Assembly (NCBI GenBank): GCA_002221725.1
Contig: NJFT01000014.1
Span: 293,490 to 357,489, forward strand
DNA from: Scedosporium boydii
Taxonomy: Eukaryota; Ascomycota; Sordariomycetes; Microascales; Microascaceae
DNA: 64,000 nt
Reading direction: 5' to 3'
The notes under the pieces are model-generated. The model saw nothing but the letters and a program-made list of their open reading frames with translations, had not been told where the DNA came from and made no database searches. The translations under genes were made by a program, and so were the position numbers. This document shows, in pieces, positions 47,623-60,343 of the stretch; within the stretch, counting starts at the first letter, position 1; each line of letters begins with the position of its first letter.

Positions 47623-48511
47623 TTTGATGCGTCGCGATTCAAGCACGACGGTGCAGATCTAGGAGAATTTGAAGGCACACGGTCGGAAACGAGGTGAGAG
47701 AGGAGGGAAATGACACGTAAGAAACTGCATACGAGATCCAATCATGACTGGGGTGGATTGTCGGAGTTGGTGTCGCGAGGTGGTGGATAAATCGGTTATT
47801 TATTTCGGGGTTTTCTTTGGGCTCCCAATCTTTGAGGTCGCGCTGGGCATTCATAGTGTGGGATAGTGACCTTGACCTTAGAAGCCCGTTGTAGGCAGCC
47901 TTCAACGAGTAATTGAGATTCTCGCTGGGATAGCCAAACAGCCTGCCCAGGCTTGCTCGGGTCCTGAAAGTCGAGGTAATCAGGCTTTGAAATGCAGCGT
48001 TTTAAACCGCCGGAAAGCGTTAAACCCCTGCAACGGGACTGTTTCCCGGTAGTGAGGTCCGGGAAATACACAATTCATTCCCACCGCATGGCTCTTATAT
48101 CTTCTGTTCGAGTAATTCCTGCCATTATTGCCAGAAACTCAAGGACAAGGTATTAATTCACAGCCTATGTTGCTGCTCCGGCGTCCACCGAAGGCGAGAC
48201 AAGAGCTAAGATCGGTAATGTGTCCGGATTTCTACAGTTTGCAGTGCGTACCACATTGACAACGGTGCCGATATTTCGCAGAATGGCCTCCAACTCCGCT
48301 CCGTCTAGAGACTAATAAAGTCCCGGCATATAGCGAGACAGGAAGCCTAGAAATATGTCGAGAACATTTGATGGACGCCCTCTTGTCGAACATTCCATTC
48401 CCAGTGCATCAGCGTGCAGACTTGGATGTCCTGGATAGCCAATGAACATAAATGAATCCGCAGCGAGACTAGGCAGCACCGTGGACTGAGGGTCTCGTCA
48501 ACCAGCTTGAA
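47623..48511. other. Intergenic, no recognised gene
   Basis: Upstream of the GT25 gene on one side and the dead kinase-like gene on the other. Only short frames without domains. Confidence 0.4.
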
Positions 48512-49425
48512 GTGGAGGCAAGCCCTCATATCCTAATACACCGGTCTCCCATCCTCTTCGCGATGATCGCCTCCCTGCGGTACCCGTTTCCTTGCCTCTT
48601 CGTTGATAATCTTTTGTCCAGAGGATCAGGCGAGCACGTCTTCGTCATTAATGACCGTGTCGTCCTAAAATGCCCAACAGTTTTCGACAACCCTGCTCCA
48701 CAGCAGGCCAAGGAGATGGAGTAAAGCGCCGAGAGAATTGCGAGGGAGAAGGCAATGTACGAAATCTTGATGAAAAGTCGACACCCCGATATCCTTCAAT
48801 GCATCATTTGCATTCCGCAGGGTCTCTTCCTTGAGCGCATGGAAACAACCCTTCAGGCCGCATCGATAGCCAAACGTTGGGCTCTACCAGTACTCAGGCG
48901 CGTTGGATCAGGCAAATCACGAGTGCCATTGCCTGGCTCGAAAAGCTTAGATACGTTCACGGGGACCTGCGGCCGGCGAATATTCTCCTAACGGCGGAAG
49001 ATGATGTTCGGGTGGCGGATTTCGACTCATCTGTGAGGATAGGAGAGGAGCTCCTGGTAGCTAGCGAGCCGTTCTGCAAGCTTAATGAAGGCTTTGAACT
49101 TCCTAATGCGGGCCCTGTGAGCGAGCAGTTCTCCTTGGCGTCATGCATTTACACGATCCGCATGGGGCATCTTCCTCATCATGAACTCGACGCGCCCGAC
49201 CGAATCACGAAGCTTATCAAGAACGAGTTTCCCACAACGTCACAGGACATTCTCTTTGGTGATCTGACGCTCAAGTGTTGGCTTGGCCGGTACTTATCCC
49301 TTGCTGCTGTGAATAGGGACGTAGAGTCCCGCATTAGACCCAGCGATGGCTCCGCAAAACGAATAGAAGACGTACAGAGGCTCCTGCTGGCTGAATGCGA
49401 AGAATTTTGTCGAAAAAGTAGTTGA
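48512..49425 (+). pseudogene. Protein-kinase-like pseudogene
   Basis: The frame begins near 48530 with a kinase-like N-lobe (LLSRGSGEHVFVINDRVVLKCP). It hits TAA at 48722, resumes (AMYEILMKSRHPDILQCI), then shifts frame near 48865. It continues cleanly to 49425 with YVHGDLRPANILL (HxD catalytic loop) and VRVADFDSS (DFD in place of DFG), then the C-lobe. One stop and one single-base shift make a translation product unlikely. This small divergent kinase family with HGDLRPxN is common as expanded, fast-evolving genes in filamentous ascomycetes. Confidence 0.7.
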
Positions 49426-50230
49426 TTGGCAGCAGTATTGGTGGTGAAATCAGATCCGGGCAGAGGAGGAGCCTTGCTGGCGAGGGGACGTATCTGATGG
49501 CCCAGAGGATTCGAAGTGCGGGCCAAGGAACGCAGTACGGCCGTGTGGGAGACGGATCCCCGAGAGTTTGCAATAGGTCAGGAGTACAAGAGAGAGGAAA
49601 AGATACAGACCTCGGCAGTGGTTACCGAAGCACAAACGTCATTTCAGAGTGTGCGAGATTAGGCAGCAAAAACAATGAGTTTCTACTAATAGGCAAACTT
49701 CATATATTTCGTGTTTGAATATCACTATCCATCAACCTCCTCGTCTGCCCTCTAGGCTCTCACGCCATGATCTTCACCGGCGTGGCTCTCGTTGTCCAGC
49801 AACCCCGAAGCAACGCTTGGTCACAGTTAGAAAGGGCGACGTCTCTGATGGAAGTTCTTTTCGCCCCGTCACTCGAGCCAAGCATCTCCACTTCCTACCA
49901 CGAAATTCCGATGTCCTTGACAAGAACATATCTGCCCCATGCAATTGCAGCGTCATGTTGAGAGCTTTTGAATTATAAGTGAATTCCCTCAGTGTGGACA
50001 TAGAATTTGCGGGTTGGAATAGAAGGAACAGATCAAGAATAGGCTCGTTTCATGATTGACCACGGAGGCAGATGAGGATATATAAGAATAGGATCGCCAC
50101 GGCGTCACGCGCTTATTCGAGATAAGCTCGAGTTTGGCTTGAGTTTTATTGGCTTGCTTAACCCCTTGAGAGGCTCCAGGACCGCATATCGAGATACCGC
50201 CAACGCAGACTACCTCCTCTCTGAGTCCGT
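49426..50230. other. Intergenic between dead kinase genes
   Basis: Convergent 3' sides of the two kinase-type pseudogenes. No supported feature. Confidence 0.4.
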
Positions 50231-53200
50231 TCAAGTCTCAAAGATAAAATCCGGAAATGCCCTGCGAAGCCTGCGGGCATCTTCCCGGCCATTAAAAAGA
50301 TCCACAGGCGACTTCTGCGTCTGTGAGTCCGGCCAGCGGCAAAGTACCCGGTTATCATGCCCCTCATGCAGTAGCCGTTCCATGTACGGCTTGTCGTATA
50401 TTGCGTGGGCTAGATGGCATTCTGACACTCCCTCGAAGAGCCCATCGCCCGTTATTTCTATGCCACTGGGTGAGGTCCCTAACTAGACTTAGCGTGGTTT
50501 TGAACATTGCCTCGGCCCTAAAGACAACATCTTCGCCTCTCCATTGGAAATTTCCGTTCGCGAGTCCTTGGCCTAAAAGCCACCCTCGTAAGCAGGCAAT
50601 TTGGAGCGGGAAATAGGCTGGGGCTTTGCCTGGTTCCGGAGAGAAAGGAATGCTAGCATCTGCACCAGCGTCTAGTAACAGCCTAACGCAGTCGTGGGAG
50701 AGGCTAAAAGCTCCTTTATGAAGGAGCGTGCGTCCCTTTTGGTCGGGTGTGTTGATGTGTTTCGCCGCATGACGGGATGCTAAACACTCCTGCAGTCGAC
50801 CGACAGCCCAGAAAGCAGAGTCCGGACTAGTGTAGACGGGCGCAGAAGCCGTGTAATCACACACTTTGTGTATAATCTTCCCAAAGTCTTCAACCTCCTC
50901 CTCGGAATCCAAAAGAATCTTTAGAGCCCACAGCGTTGAAGGGTTATGTTCGAATAACAACCTTTCGGATACGGTCATCCCGTCCGAAGCTCGTCTCATC
51001 GCTGTATCCGCGCCGGCTTTGAGAAGTAGCTTCCCCATCTCTAGCGCCTCGACATTCGAATCGACCCAATGGTGTAGCACTGATTTGCCCGCAACTTCGC
51101 TCTCTGGAATGGTATTGACGTTGGCACCCCTCTTGAGAAGCTTCTTCACGGAGAACACAGACCCTATCTACACCGCATATGACAGAAAATTGTCGTCGGG
51201 GAAGAATTCTGTTTTGTCCAGCTCCTCGGGGCTATAAAAGTCCAGAAATGTGTCCAAAACCGGCCGTAAGGCCGAGTTAGACTCCACCCTCCCAATCACC
51301 GTAGCCATCGCCGGAGGCCCAAAAGCATCGGGGTTCGCTTTCACCTCATCCGGTGTCAAGACGGATAAGAGCACTTCAAGCAAGCGAATATTATTCGGGG
51401 TGACGGCATCATAAGCGATTGATTGGAGGTGAGTGATGTCGTCCCCATAATTTCCGATCATCTTGTACATTCTGCGTAGCTGAACCGTCTTCTCAATTGC
51501 ACTCCCGAGATCCGGGCCATGGGCGATATATGGGAAGAATCGGGCCGAGAAGAGGCCTGGAAGCTTCATAGGAGGAAGTTCAGATAGGTGTGGGATTAGT
51601 TCCTCGGCAATGTCCCAGAAGAATCTCGCCGTCGCGAGTCCAAGACATTTGGTCAGAATCTCTGGCGAGGAGTGTGGGATAAGGCATGAGACTAGTGGTC
51701 TGTTACGCGTGCCCACAGCCCATTCCAAGGCGGTACCATCCAGATCAATGTCGTGCGTATCCCATCTGATTGCTCCGCTAGACACATCAGCAGTTATTCC
51801 GCTGTCCAAGGTCATGTCCACGGCATCCTTGATTTCTCCAAGAGAAGGAAGATTGCCATATGCAAAGGAGTTACTTGTGAGGTTGGAGTATGCTCTTCTG
51901 AAGGCTGCATTCGTTGTTTCCCTAGAATTCTGAGAGCCCCAGTCTGACCGCCCAAGCAGGAATAGTTCATGAGGTCATATACGAAGGACGCGTGCATCTC
52001 ATCCCCGTGTCCCTCCAGAAGCTGAACCAGTGTCTGATCTTCACCGAGGAGAGCAGCTAGGTGGATCTCTGATACGGTGTCTACACTATGCCTACTGAAA
52101 GTTTCCAGTCTGAAAATAGGCTGTCCTTCGTGCTCCCTGGGGGCGGCCCCGAAGGGAAGGTATATTTGGTTCCGCACCTTAGCAAGTGCGACAGTGTTGA
52201 AACGGTGGATCCGACGGAGGAGATATGTCTCCTGTGATTCCAGGCACAGTTCAGCTTCGATCGTCCGAACTTCCTTTATCGATTCATCGTCGGCCACTAG
52301 GATGTTCATGGCAGAGCAAACCCGTGGATACCACAGCTTTGCTCTTGGTGAACCCAACTTCGCAGCTGTCCGCAACCAATTCACGGCTTCAATAGAGCTA
52401 GTATCGCAGCCAAACCCTGACATATAAAACTCGGACACACGCATTGCGGCATTGGCACGAGAACTACAGGGTAGCGAGGGTGCCGAACTCAGTTCTTTCA
52501 TCTCCGTGAGTGCACTGCGCTTCAAACTCTGGGGTGTTATGTTGTCGATAGTAGTCAAGTTGTCCCGGAGTGCTTGGATCTAGACTATGTGAGTAGTAAA
52601 ACCTAGGTGTCTGCAAGTAATTAAGGGTCGTACTTTGTGAAGCGAATAGTCTGACACCCAAAGGGACTGGAATTCCTGAAGGGCGTTGACATTATCTTCG
52701 GGGAGTTCGGAACTTTCTTGGGTTCAGCATTCGCCTAGCTTCGCTTGGACCCAGAGGGAGATCGAAAACACCTACTGAAGCTCGAAGTCGCCGCCCTTAA
52801 GCCCTAGAATCCGGGCGATATCCTGCATGGGCTTCCTTTCCCCTGGATCGTCTTTGAGACATGCTTCAAATATTGCACGCAAAACGACAGAAAGTGCCGT
52901 ATCAAGACCGTTTTTCTCAATATACTGTACGGCATACGCATACAGTTGGTCCTTCGCAAGGCCATTGAGGAACCACTCTTTCTCTGAAGTAGCCGCACTC
53001 TCAGCTGATGTACCGAGCCATGAATCATCGAAGTATCTCCCACCGCCTTTCGATATCTCCCAGGCCAATAAACCAAAGGAGAAGACATCTGTCAACATTG
53101 CGGCGAATATGTCAAAGGCCCCTTCGCGATATACATGCTGGCTCCGGATCTCGTGAGCGTTCAGGAGAGGTGTCCCGTACCGAAGTGGCAGACTCGAGCC

Positions 53201-53871
53201 CATCTATCATCGGTGACCATCAGGCATTGGCCAAAGCCAGAGATTTTCAGTCGCCAACTCCCGTCTTCGAAGAAGACAAGAATATTCTCTGCCTTGATAT
53301 CGCAATGGGCCATATGCAAGGAGTGAAGTGTCAGAAGTCCATTCGCAACCTGTGCTATGAAGTCAATTGGCGTCACAGTAGAAGAAGATGACCCTGCTCT
53401 GGTCCCTAGAAAAGCCCTCAGTGACCCAAATTCGGAATATTCCAACACCAACCTGACCGGTTCCGTCTCCTCGATTTGCTCATCGCATCCGCCCAGGAGA
53501 GTGACAATATTCGGGCATTCTCTGATTTTCTCGTGACTGAGAAGACGCAGCTCAGCAGCAACCCGGGCGAGGTAAGAACCCACGACCGAGGTTTCAGCAG
53601 GGTCGGATTTCCGGCGCACCAGGGGCATAAGTCGATTTCGTTTCACCACGGCGCGCTTGCCATTTTCCACCAGACAGACATAGATTGAAGAGTGGCTTCC
53701 GGAGCCCCCCACTGGGCGGCCAAGTCTCAAAGTTGCGGCGGGGAATGTGTGGATTGTACTGCTGAAAGCAAGAGCGTAGATGTAGTCCAATATTGCAGAA
53801 GTCGGAGGAGAGTCGTCTGCCGATGATATCTTCTCCCCACCGAGCCCGCTGGTCCATAATGAGAGAGACAT
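50231..53871 (-). pseudogene. Kinase-Sel1-ankyrin protein, frameshifted
   Basis: From ATG 53871 the protein opens with a kinase domain: PVGGSGSHSSIYVC glycine loop, AVVKRN lysine, HCDIKAENILVF catalytic loop. DFG is changed to GFG (LKISGFGQ), predicting loss of activity. After a frameshift near 53190 it continues with DVFSFGLLAWEI to 52772. Past an intron region, a Sel1-like unit (FYMSGFGCDTSSIEAVNWLRTA minus its ends) lies at about 52440-52370. Ankyrin repeats follow (TPLHMAIF, KLLKRGANVNT, GRTLLHKGA, LLLDAGADASI). Other breaks: frameshift near 51840, in-frame TAG at 51168, frameshift near 50470. The likely original end is 50231. Kinase-ankyrin fusions are widespread in fungi, with few known roles. 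Confidence 0.7.
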
Positions 53872-54332
53872 AACGACCGTAGTGGTGTAGGGTTTGCGCG
53901 TGGGTGGAAGAACATCAAGATCAGGGGATATCCGCGGACCACAGGCGCATGAGCAGCCAGATTCAATCTGGGCGGTGGTGACGCAAATCGAGAGGGTCGC
54001 AGATTATTGATTTTCCTGGTGAGTGAGGGGATATAGCTCTAGTCGTTGAGAAGCCGCGGTGCGAAGCTTGGAATGAGGATAAAAATCGCGCAATGGCAGC
54101 CAAGGAATCTTGCACTAACCCCATATCGTTGAAATGACGACCAACAAAACCAACGCAATCCAGGCCGATTGTATCACGGAAAGGCTAGAGAGATACCAAC
54201 ATTGTATTGCATGGAGAGGCATGGGAACGGGTATCGCAGGAACATTGCGGATTGGAATAAACCGGGAAGTAAAAACATCCCCGACCTCACCATCTCCTTC
54301 TTGACCAACCATCACACTCACTCTCTTGCATC

Positions 54333-54821
54333 GTGGCGGCTAACTACGTCTCTTCACTTGAGGCTACGTATCGGGTCAAGGTAGAGAGGTACCAACCCCG
54401 TCGTGCGTTGAGGTACGCCGAAGTCAACGTCCTTCTTCTTTTCTGGGAAGAAGACGATATAGAGATTGCCTCTGAGATAGAAGACCTAGGCCGGCACTTT
54501 CGCGAGACCCTTGGATATCCTACCTTCCCTTATAAGATCCCATCCTCCTCCGACCCAGGTATTGACTTTGCTATACGTGTCATCCAGTTCATCAAATCCT
54601 GTGGTGGAGAGGGCAGCCTCATCATTGTCTACTATGGTGGGGCGGACTTGACAAATCGCGCTGCCTGTGAAACGATTTTCTCTCAGGTAGCGACAACATC
54701 GGCCCTTTTCGAAGAACCCAAGTCGCCCGCATTTCGGTTCCCTCGAGGCGTAGGGTTGTCTTCAGAAGGAACACAAGCAGCATCGAAGCTAGGAATCGTG
54801 TATTCCCTTCCCGAGATCTAG
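54333..54821 (+). pseudogene. Caspase-fold (C14-like) domain fragment without catalytic His
   Basis: About 162 codons without an ATG at the start. VNVLLLFWEEDDIEIASEIE, then IPSSSDPGIDF and LIIVYYGG match the first half of a fungal caspase-like domain often fused to or encoded beside NLR-type proteins. The His that normally follows YYGG is absent (YYGGADL), and the second half with the Cys is not visible before the stop at 54821. Probably a dead or truncated domain. The 5' exon is unresolved. It converges with the nuclease-like gene downstream. Confidence 0.5.
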
Positions 54822-54918
54822 TGGGCAAAAGAAGGGAATGTCGCTTGATTCCCACCACACGAGTGATGAACCAACTCTCAGATAGTCATACTTCCTCTAT
54901 ATTTAATACAAGCTAATC

Positions 54919-55763
54919 TCATCGCGTGCTCCAGGCCCAAACCTCCTGCCCATATCCTTGTAAAATCTGGGTACTGAGGATGATGTCCCTTTCACCTGGC
55001 CCCGGCTGTCGGAGAAACAAGTGGTAAAACTCTAGTACCAAGTCACTTCCCGAGACCAGATAGTGAGGCAGGTTATTGGGACTGCTATTGTGGGCAGCGG
55101 CAGTTTGGGTGATACTGATCGTTTGCACTTTAACACGATCCAACACCAATCTCGCTGCATGCCGAGTGCTTGCGGCTCCGTCGTGGCGTTCAACAGGGCC
55201 CTCGATCCACTTTTCCAGGATAATCATTTCTCGGTCCCTGTCAAATTTGGCAAGGAGGACGATCTTAACCTCGTGGTTGGACGCCTCAAACCACCATCGC
55301 ATATCTCTCCTCAGCTCATCTAGAGTCTCGGAGTCTCCTGCTTCGATCACTAGCGTGGGCCAATGCTCCCAACGAGAGCTAAGAGGTCGTGGTCGTGGTC
55401 GCCCGGATGAATCTGCTTCCCCGGAATCGCCACTATAAGCGCCACGCGCTTTGTAGGTTGTGCTTCTCACCGACTGCCATTGGGATACTAGACCCTTTTT
55501 TTCTCATTTCTTCTCGAATTGCGTCGTAGAGTCCTCCGTGGAGGGCTTCATGGCAACCTGAGTAAGTTCAAGGTAGAAGTGTTAGCATCGCGCACCCCGT
55601 GACTCTACGACCATGATGTCCTTGGAATTATACCTGAGGGTATGGTGATGACAAGCAGTTGCGCCTTTTGCAGGTAAAGCCGAAATTTAAACCCTCGTCC
55701 GCGCCGGTCTCTCTCCTCTTCCAGCTGAGCGAAAGTGCCAGGTGATACACCTATATTGTTCAT
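54919..55763 (-). pseudogene. PD-(D/E)XK-nuclease-like fungal protein, one homopolymer frameshift
   Basis: Exon 1 is 55763-55634 (MNNIGVSPGTFAQLEEER ...). A 76-bp intron joins in phase to an exon at 55557 (GCHEALHGGLYDAIREEM). A run of seven A on the minus strand (55496-55502) then breaks the frame. After it the typical core continues: DSSGRPRP, HWPTLVIEAGDSETLDELR, RWWFEASNHEVKIVLLAKF and IILEKW. In this family the Glu (VIEAG) and the later Lys (VKIVLL) fit a restriction-endonuclease-like fold. A single-base indel in a homopolymer may be a sequencing error or a real, recent lesion. Function unknown; such proteins are abundant and variable among fungi. Confidence 0.6.
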
Positions 55764-56802
55764 CACGTCAACAAACTCCCCCTTTAATAGAACAGCTCGG
55801 ACTATAGGTCATACTTAGAACGGTTAGGATATCCCCGTCAGCCCTGTTAACCTTGCAGAAGAGGTCATCGGTCGTCGTGAACTGACATTTCGCCGTCAGA
55901 CCGTTCGTCGACGTAGGTTCGAGTCCTCCAGCAGCGCCCTCAGGTAAAGGTGGAATCACCTGCATGGTTGGCTTTGGGATTTGGATACCGCGGTATTGTG
56001 AGTGGAGTACGTTTGGTTCTCGAGGCTAGATATATAACTTACGAAAGTTGGGACGAGGAAAAACTAGGTTGAGGTGGCCTGGTTTTATAACAACCTAAAA
56101 TCTGCCACGCGCCTTCTGGGGTCGGGCTGATAGGAAGCCAAGCGGAGGAAGGGGTCGCCCGCCACATTCTAGACGAGATCTTCCTTTCCGCTTAACTCAC
56201 TCGAGAAAGAATAAGCCCGATTCTCAGGGTTTGCATGTGCTTCAGCATTCGATGACTTCCGGTCGGAAAGTCGCCAGAGAGCAAGGCGAAAGACGAAGAT
56301 GTCGTCCCAGCGGTACCTTTCCGCATCACGGAAAGTGTTTATACAGAAATTTAAAGTTCGCCGGGTACAACTGTATGTAATTATGCCTCCTAGGTCTATA
56401 ACTGTAGAGCAGGAATGGATGTGGATGCTTAGCGCAAGTTTAATTCACGAAAGCGTGTCCTGTTGCCATTTCACATGAGGGGACGCCAAGGACAGTTCAT
56501 GCGGACTCGCCCGGAATCAATGGAATGTAAGAACACGGCAATGCCCTTTCGCCAACATTAACCGGCAAAATATAGGCCTGTGCCAGTTAAATGCCTTTGC
56601 GGATACCGGATTTCGGGTGCGGGAATTCATAGAACTCCGACACAAACAGGTGCATGTATTTATGCGACCTTGTTCGCCTGGGCATTGATGCAGTGATGAG
56701 TGATACTGCCAGTCCAGCCCAACATCCCAACCAGGCCCCAAGCTGTCCTGCTGAACCCAATTCACTCCTTCACGCGCATCGAAAACCGCAGTCTGCTCCC
56801 AC

Positions 56803-57800
56803 ATGATGGTCAATGTTGCCATTGCCGGAGGTTCGAGAAGCATTGGTAGCGCTATTGTGGCAGCGCTCCACGCAGATGGCTCGCACAAATATGTCATCTT
56901 GAGCCGCACGGAGAGTGATGATCCAGAGGTCGTTACGGTGGACTACTCGGACATTGAAAACCTGGCAGAAATACTTGACGCACATGAAATTCATACCGTC
57001 ATCTCCGCACTTTCTCTTCAGAGTGATGCGAGTGGACGGGCCCAGATGAATCTCATCGAGGCTGCTATACGGGCACACCACACGAAGCGATTCATGCCAA
57101 GTGAATTCGGCGCAAATTATACGCAAAAGTACTTCGCTCAAAAAATCTGATCACGGGGGTGTTAGATTCTCACAAACTTGGCAGATTCATCAAAGGTCTT
57201 CCCCTATATGCCTGGAAACTCAAAGCTGCGGATCTCCTTGAGGAATCGAACCTCGAGTATACGCGCATTTCAAACGGCATCTTCCTCGATTACTGGTTTT
57301 CGCCACACATCAAATCTGCCTTTGCGGTCAACGTGCCCACGTGGGTTGACGTCGAGAACAACTACGCCGTTATTCCTGGGGACGGCAATACCCCGTTGGT
57401 TGTGACGCACTCTCGAGATATTGCGCGATTCGTAGTGGCGGTTCTTGGGTTACTTCGTTGGGAAAAGCAATACTTCCTCGCCGGAGACCGACTGACTATA
57501 AATGACTTTGTTCGCCTCGCCGAGGAGGTTAAAGGTGTCGAGTTTGAGAAGCACACTAATGATGCTGATACTCTGGCTCAAGGGGGATGCACGTTTGTTC
57601 CCGCCGCACGAGGGCTACTTCAAGCGCTGGAAGACGAAGATCAGTTATCCATGGGGCGTATGCTTGCATTTATTGGAACTTTGATTGTCGATGGGGACAT
57701 GGACTTGCCGGCGGAGCCAAACCTCAACAAGGTATTTCCGCATCTCAAGGTGCTCACTGTCCGAGAAGCGCTAGAGATTTCCTTTGGAAAAGGAGGCTGA
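56803..57800 (+). CDS. NmrA-like / isoflavone-reductase-like NAD(P)-binding protein
   Basis: Exons 56803-57128 and 57185-57800 (56-bp intron) join in phase to 313 aa. The Rossmann start VNVAIAGGSRSIGSAIVAAL has the GGSxxIG dinucleotide-binding loop. Then come VVTVDYSDIENLAEIL, HTVISALSLQ, RFMPSEFGANYT and, after splicing, YAWKLKAADLLEESNLEYT with its conserved Lys, followed by NGIFLDYW. Members are reductases of aromatic secondary metabolites or NADP-sensing regulators. The substrate cannot be inferred, and no biosynthetic cluster surrounds it. Either ATG (56803 or 56806) could start translation. Confidence 0.87.
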
Positions 57801-59670
57801 TGAGAGTCAGATGGTGTCAGTTCCGGCATTGGCATTGTACAGAATGATTCTCATCTATGCGGACTGGTTCTCTCCCTCTTCAACTAGCTCTCGGAACGCT
57901 ATGGGTCCGTTCCACATAAGAAGAGAACGCATACACAATCATCTCATCAGAGTTGCCAACTGATTAAAGCTAAACAAAAGCAGGGACTAAAACTATTTAA
58001 ATCCGCGGGGTACTGTTTGGAAATTCGCTTAGCTAGACTGGAATGTACAGTTCTCTTTACCTACTTTTGCCTCCGTTAGCAGGTGTATATATATGTATGA
58101 GCACGAGAACATACTGGCTCCTTTTCCAAGCGCATATTCTTCTAGCGCAACTTCCGGAGTACAAATTCACGAACTTCCCCCGGGCGTCTTCCAAACGACG
58201 AGCCTCCCTCCCTCTCTGCAATAGGATCCTATATTGGCAGGCGGTGTGGAGGTTGTATGGGTGAAGTTGACTCTTGAGCTATGCATTGTCATTCACCTCG
58301 GTAGTTCCAGCTTATCCAGCCAATAAAGGATGATAGAAGAGGTACAGGAAAAGGTCGGTCTGTCTCACTGAGGATGTAAGGGGGCGGGGAAGAGCGGGGA
58401 GCTGAGTACTAGAGATACTCACCACTGCCGTCGCCATTCCAAATATGTGCGGCCTGAGGACCGCGAACACTTTGGGTCGCCAAGTTTCAGTTGACGAAGG
58501 CTGACCTCGGCGTCTTCGCTATGTCCGCCCCTTCACAAACCACGCCCACAAATCCTCCTCCTTGTCTTCACTGTCTATGAAGACGGGGTCGGCCCCACGC
58601 CTGTTTACTCCTTTTCATACTACTTTACGCATCCACGCGGGGCTTCTGACCCGGAGGATGTCGCAAAACCCTACATGCCTCTCGGCGTCCACAACGGCTC
58701 CCCACCGAATAGCCGACCAAGAGACGTCTTGAGTTCTGTTTTCTTCCTACTGCTAGTAAGGATGATTTTGCTGGTTGTGCAGTGAACGGAGGAAAGGGCC
58801 ACTTGGGGAAACCTTAGTGCACGATCAGGCCTCTCGGAATTGGATGACATGATGCATTCTCAAGGGAGGGGAAGCAGAAATTCTCGAGTCTAACGACCTT
58901 TATAAAGGCTTATACTGACTCCACCACGGAAAATACTCTTCGTTTTATGTAAAAGGACTGACCCCTGGGGAAGTTGGTGGTGTCGCCTCTACAGTTTGAT
59001 CCAATCTCGAAGACTGAGCAGGACGCACCGCGGAAGGAACGTGAGCTAGATGCGCATATAAAACTGCAAAAATTGGGACTAGGACGGCAAGTGGGGGTAA
59101 CTTCGGCTAGAGATATTACGTTGGGGCCCTAGGATGGGGTCTTTGAAATGGGATATCAGTTGCAAGTTCTTGCCAGGACGCCATGCCTCGTTCCTGTCGT
59201 CATGAATTAACCACTTAAGATCATTTCGAGTTCTAGCCTATGCTCTGCAGCACCGACGAGGAGGTAAGAATGGTCAAGATGGCCTGTGTGTCGATTTCGT
59301 TGGGCATCTCTCTCAAGATAGCTCAACGACGGGACCGAAGAAGACAAGACACGACACGACACTGTCGCCGAACGGCTGGGGCGCCAACATTACGCGTGGG
59401 TGAGCATACTGGCGCAAAGGCGTCTGGTCGCAATGATGGGCGTGCAGCACATGGTCCGGCCTGCGCATGCATGAGTCAAGGGCAGCACGGTGTCTCGTCT
59501 CTGGATAGCGTATCTGGCTCTGTGCGAAGGTATTTGTCAACACTTTGCACGGAGATGAGATGCATGTAGCCCAGCCGCAAGCAAACCCCCTTCAAGTAGC
59601 TGGTATAATTGATCGCAAGTAATTTCGGTATACGCAGGGCATTGATATCCAAACCTCGCTCGACCCGTAC

Positions 59671-59732
59671 TTCCAAGTTCCAAGTTCCAAGTTTCAAGTT
59701 CCAAGTTCCAAGTTCCAAGTTCCAAGTTCCAA
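59671..59732 (+). repeat. Minisatellite (TTCCAAG)9
   Basis: Nine 7-bp units with one variant (TTTCAAG). Confidence 0.9.
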
Positions 59733-60314
59733 CCAACCTTCGAAGCTTATGTGATTCTTCGCCTCCGCTTAGTCGAACGGTAACTTGATAGTACTGGTCC
59801 TTTCTGATCTTGTTTCCCGCTTCAGAATATTCTAGTCGTTGGTCCCAGATGAACAAGCAAGTTGGCCGTACCTTTTTCTCTATACTGATAGCCAAAGAGC
59901 TAGATTGCCCTCGCCTCACCGGTGAAGTGGAAAGGCGGGTCTAAAGGCGCCCCGTCACAGTTACACCACCGGCATATGGTGGAGGAAAAAGTAATACAAA
60001 TCGCTGCGAGACAGGCAAACCAGCAAGCAAACACGGCAAGGGCAAGGATAGCGCGGTCAAGAAGCACTATGGACCCCGACGCGTCCCAGCCCTCGGGCCC
60101 GGACTGACTCCCTTGCAGATATTAGTGGCTTTAACATGGATGAACAACATCCCATGACAGAGAGAAGTGGGCAGAGGTTGCAACCCGCCTGGCGTCAAAG
60201 CACGACATTGGAAGGCACACGTGGCATATTAGCTGAATCGATTCTGCCTCGCCTCGTTCGAAGGTTGTTAACGCTCTCGCCACTTTTGCATCTCTTGGGA
60301 ACTCGTCGACGCTG

Positions 60315-60343
60315 TCTGTGCTGTGCTGTGCTGTGCTGTGCTG
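60315..60343 (+). repeat. Microsatellite (CTGTG)n
   Basis: Five to six tandem 5-bp copies. Confidence 0.8.

Noticed and set aside
55768..55965. Upstream exon of the nuclease-like gene
   Set aside because: A 65-codon frame exists, but no splice pair joins it in phase to the exon at 55763, so I start the gene at the ATG at 55763.
59476..59919. Minus ORF with a LELGTWN-type peptide repeat
   Set aside because: The peptide repeat is just the TTCCAAG minisatellite read in one frame; flanks have no coding character.
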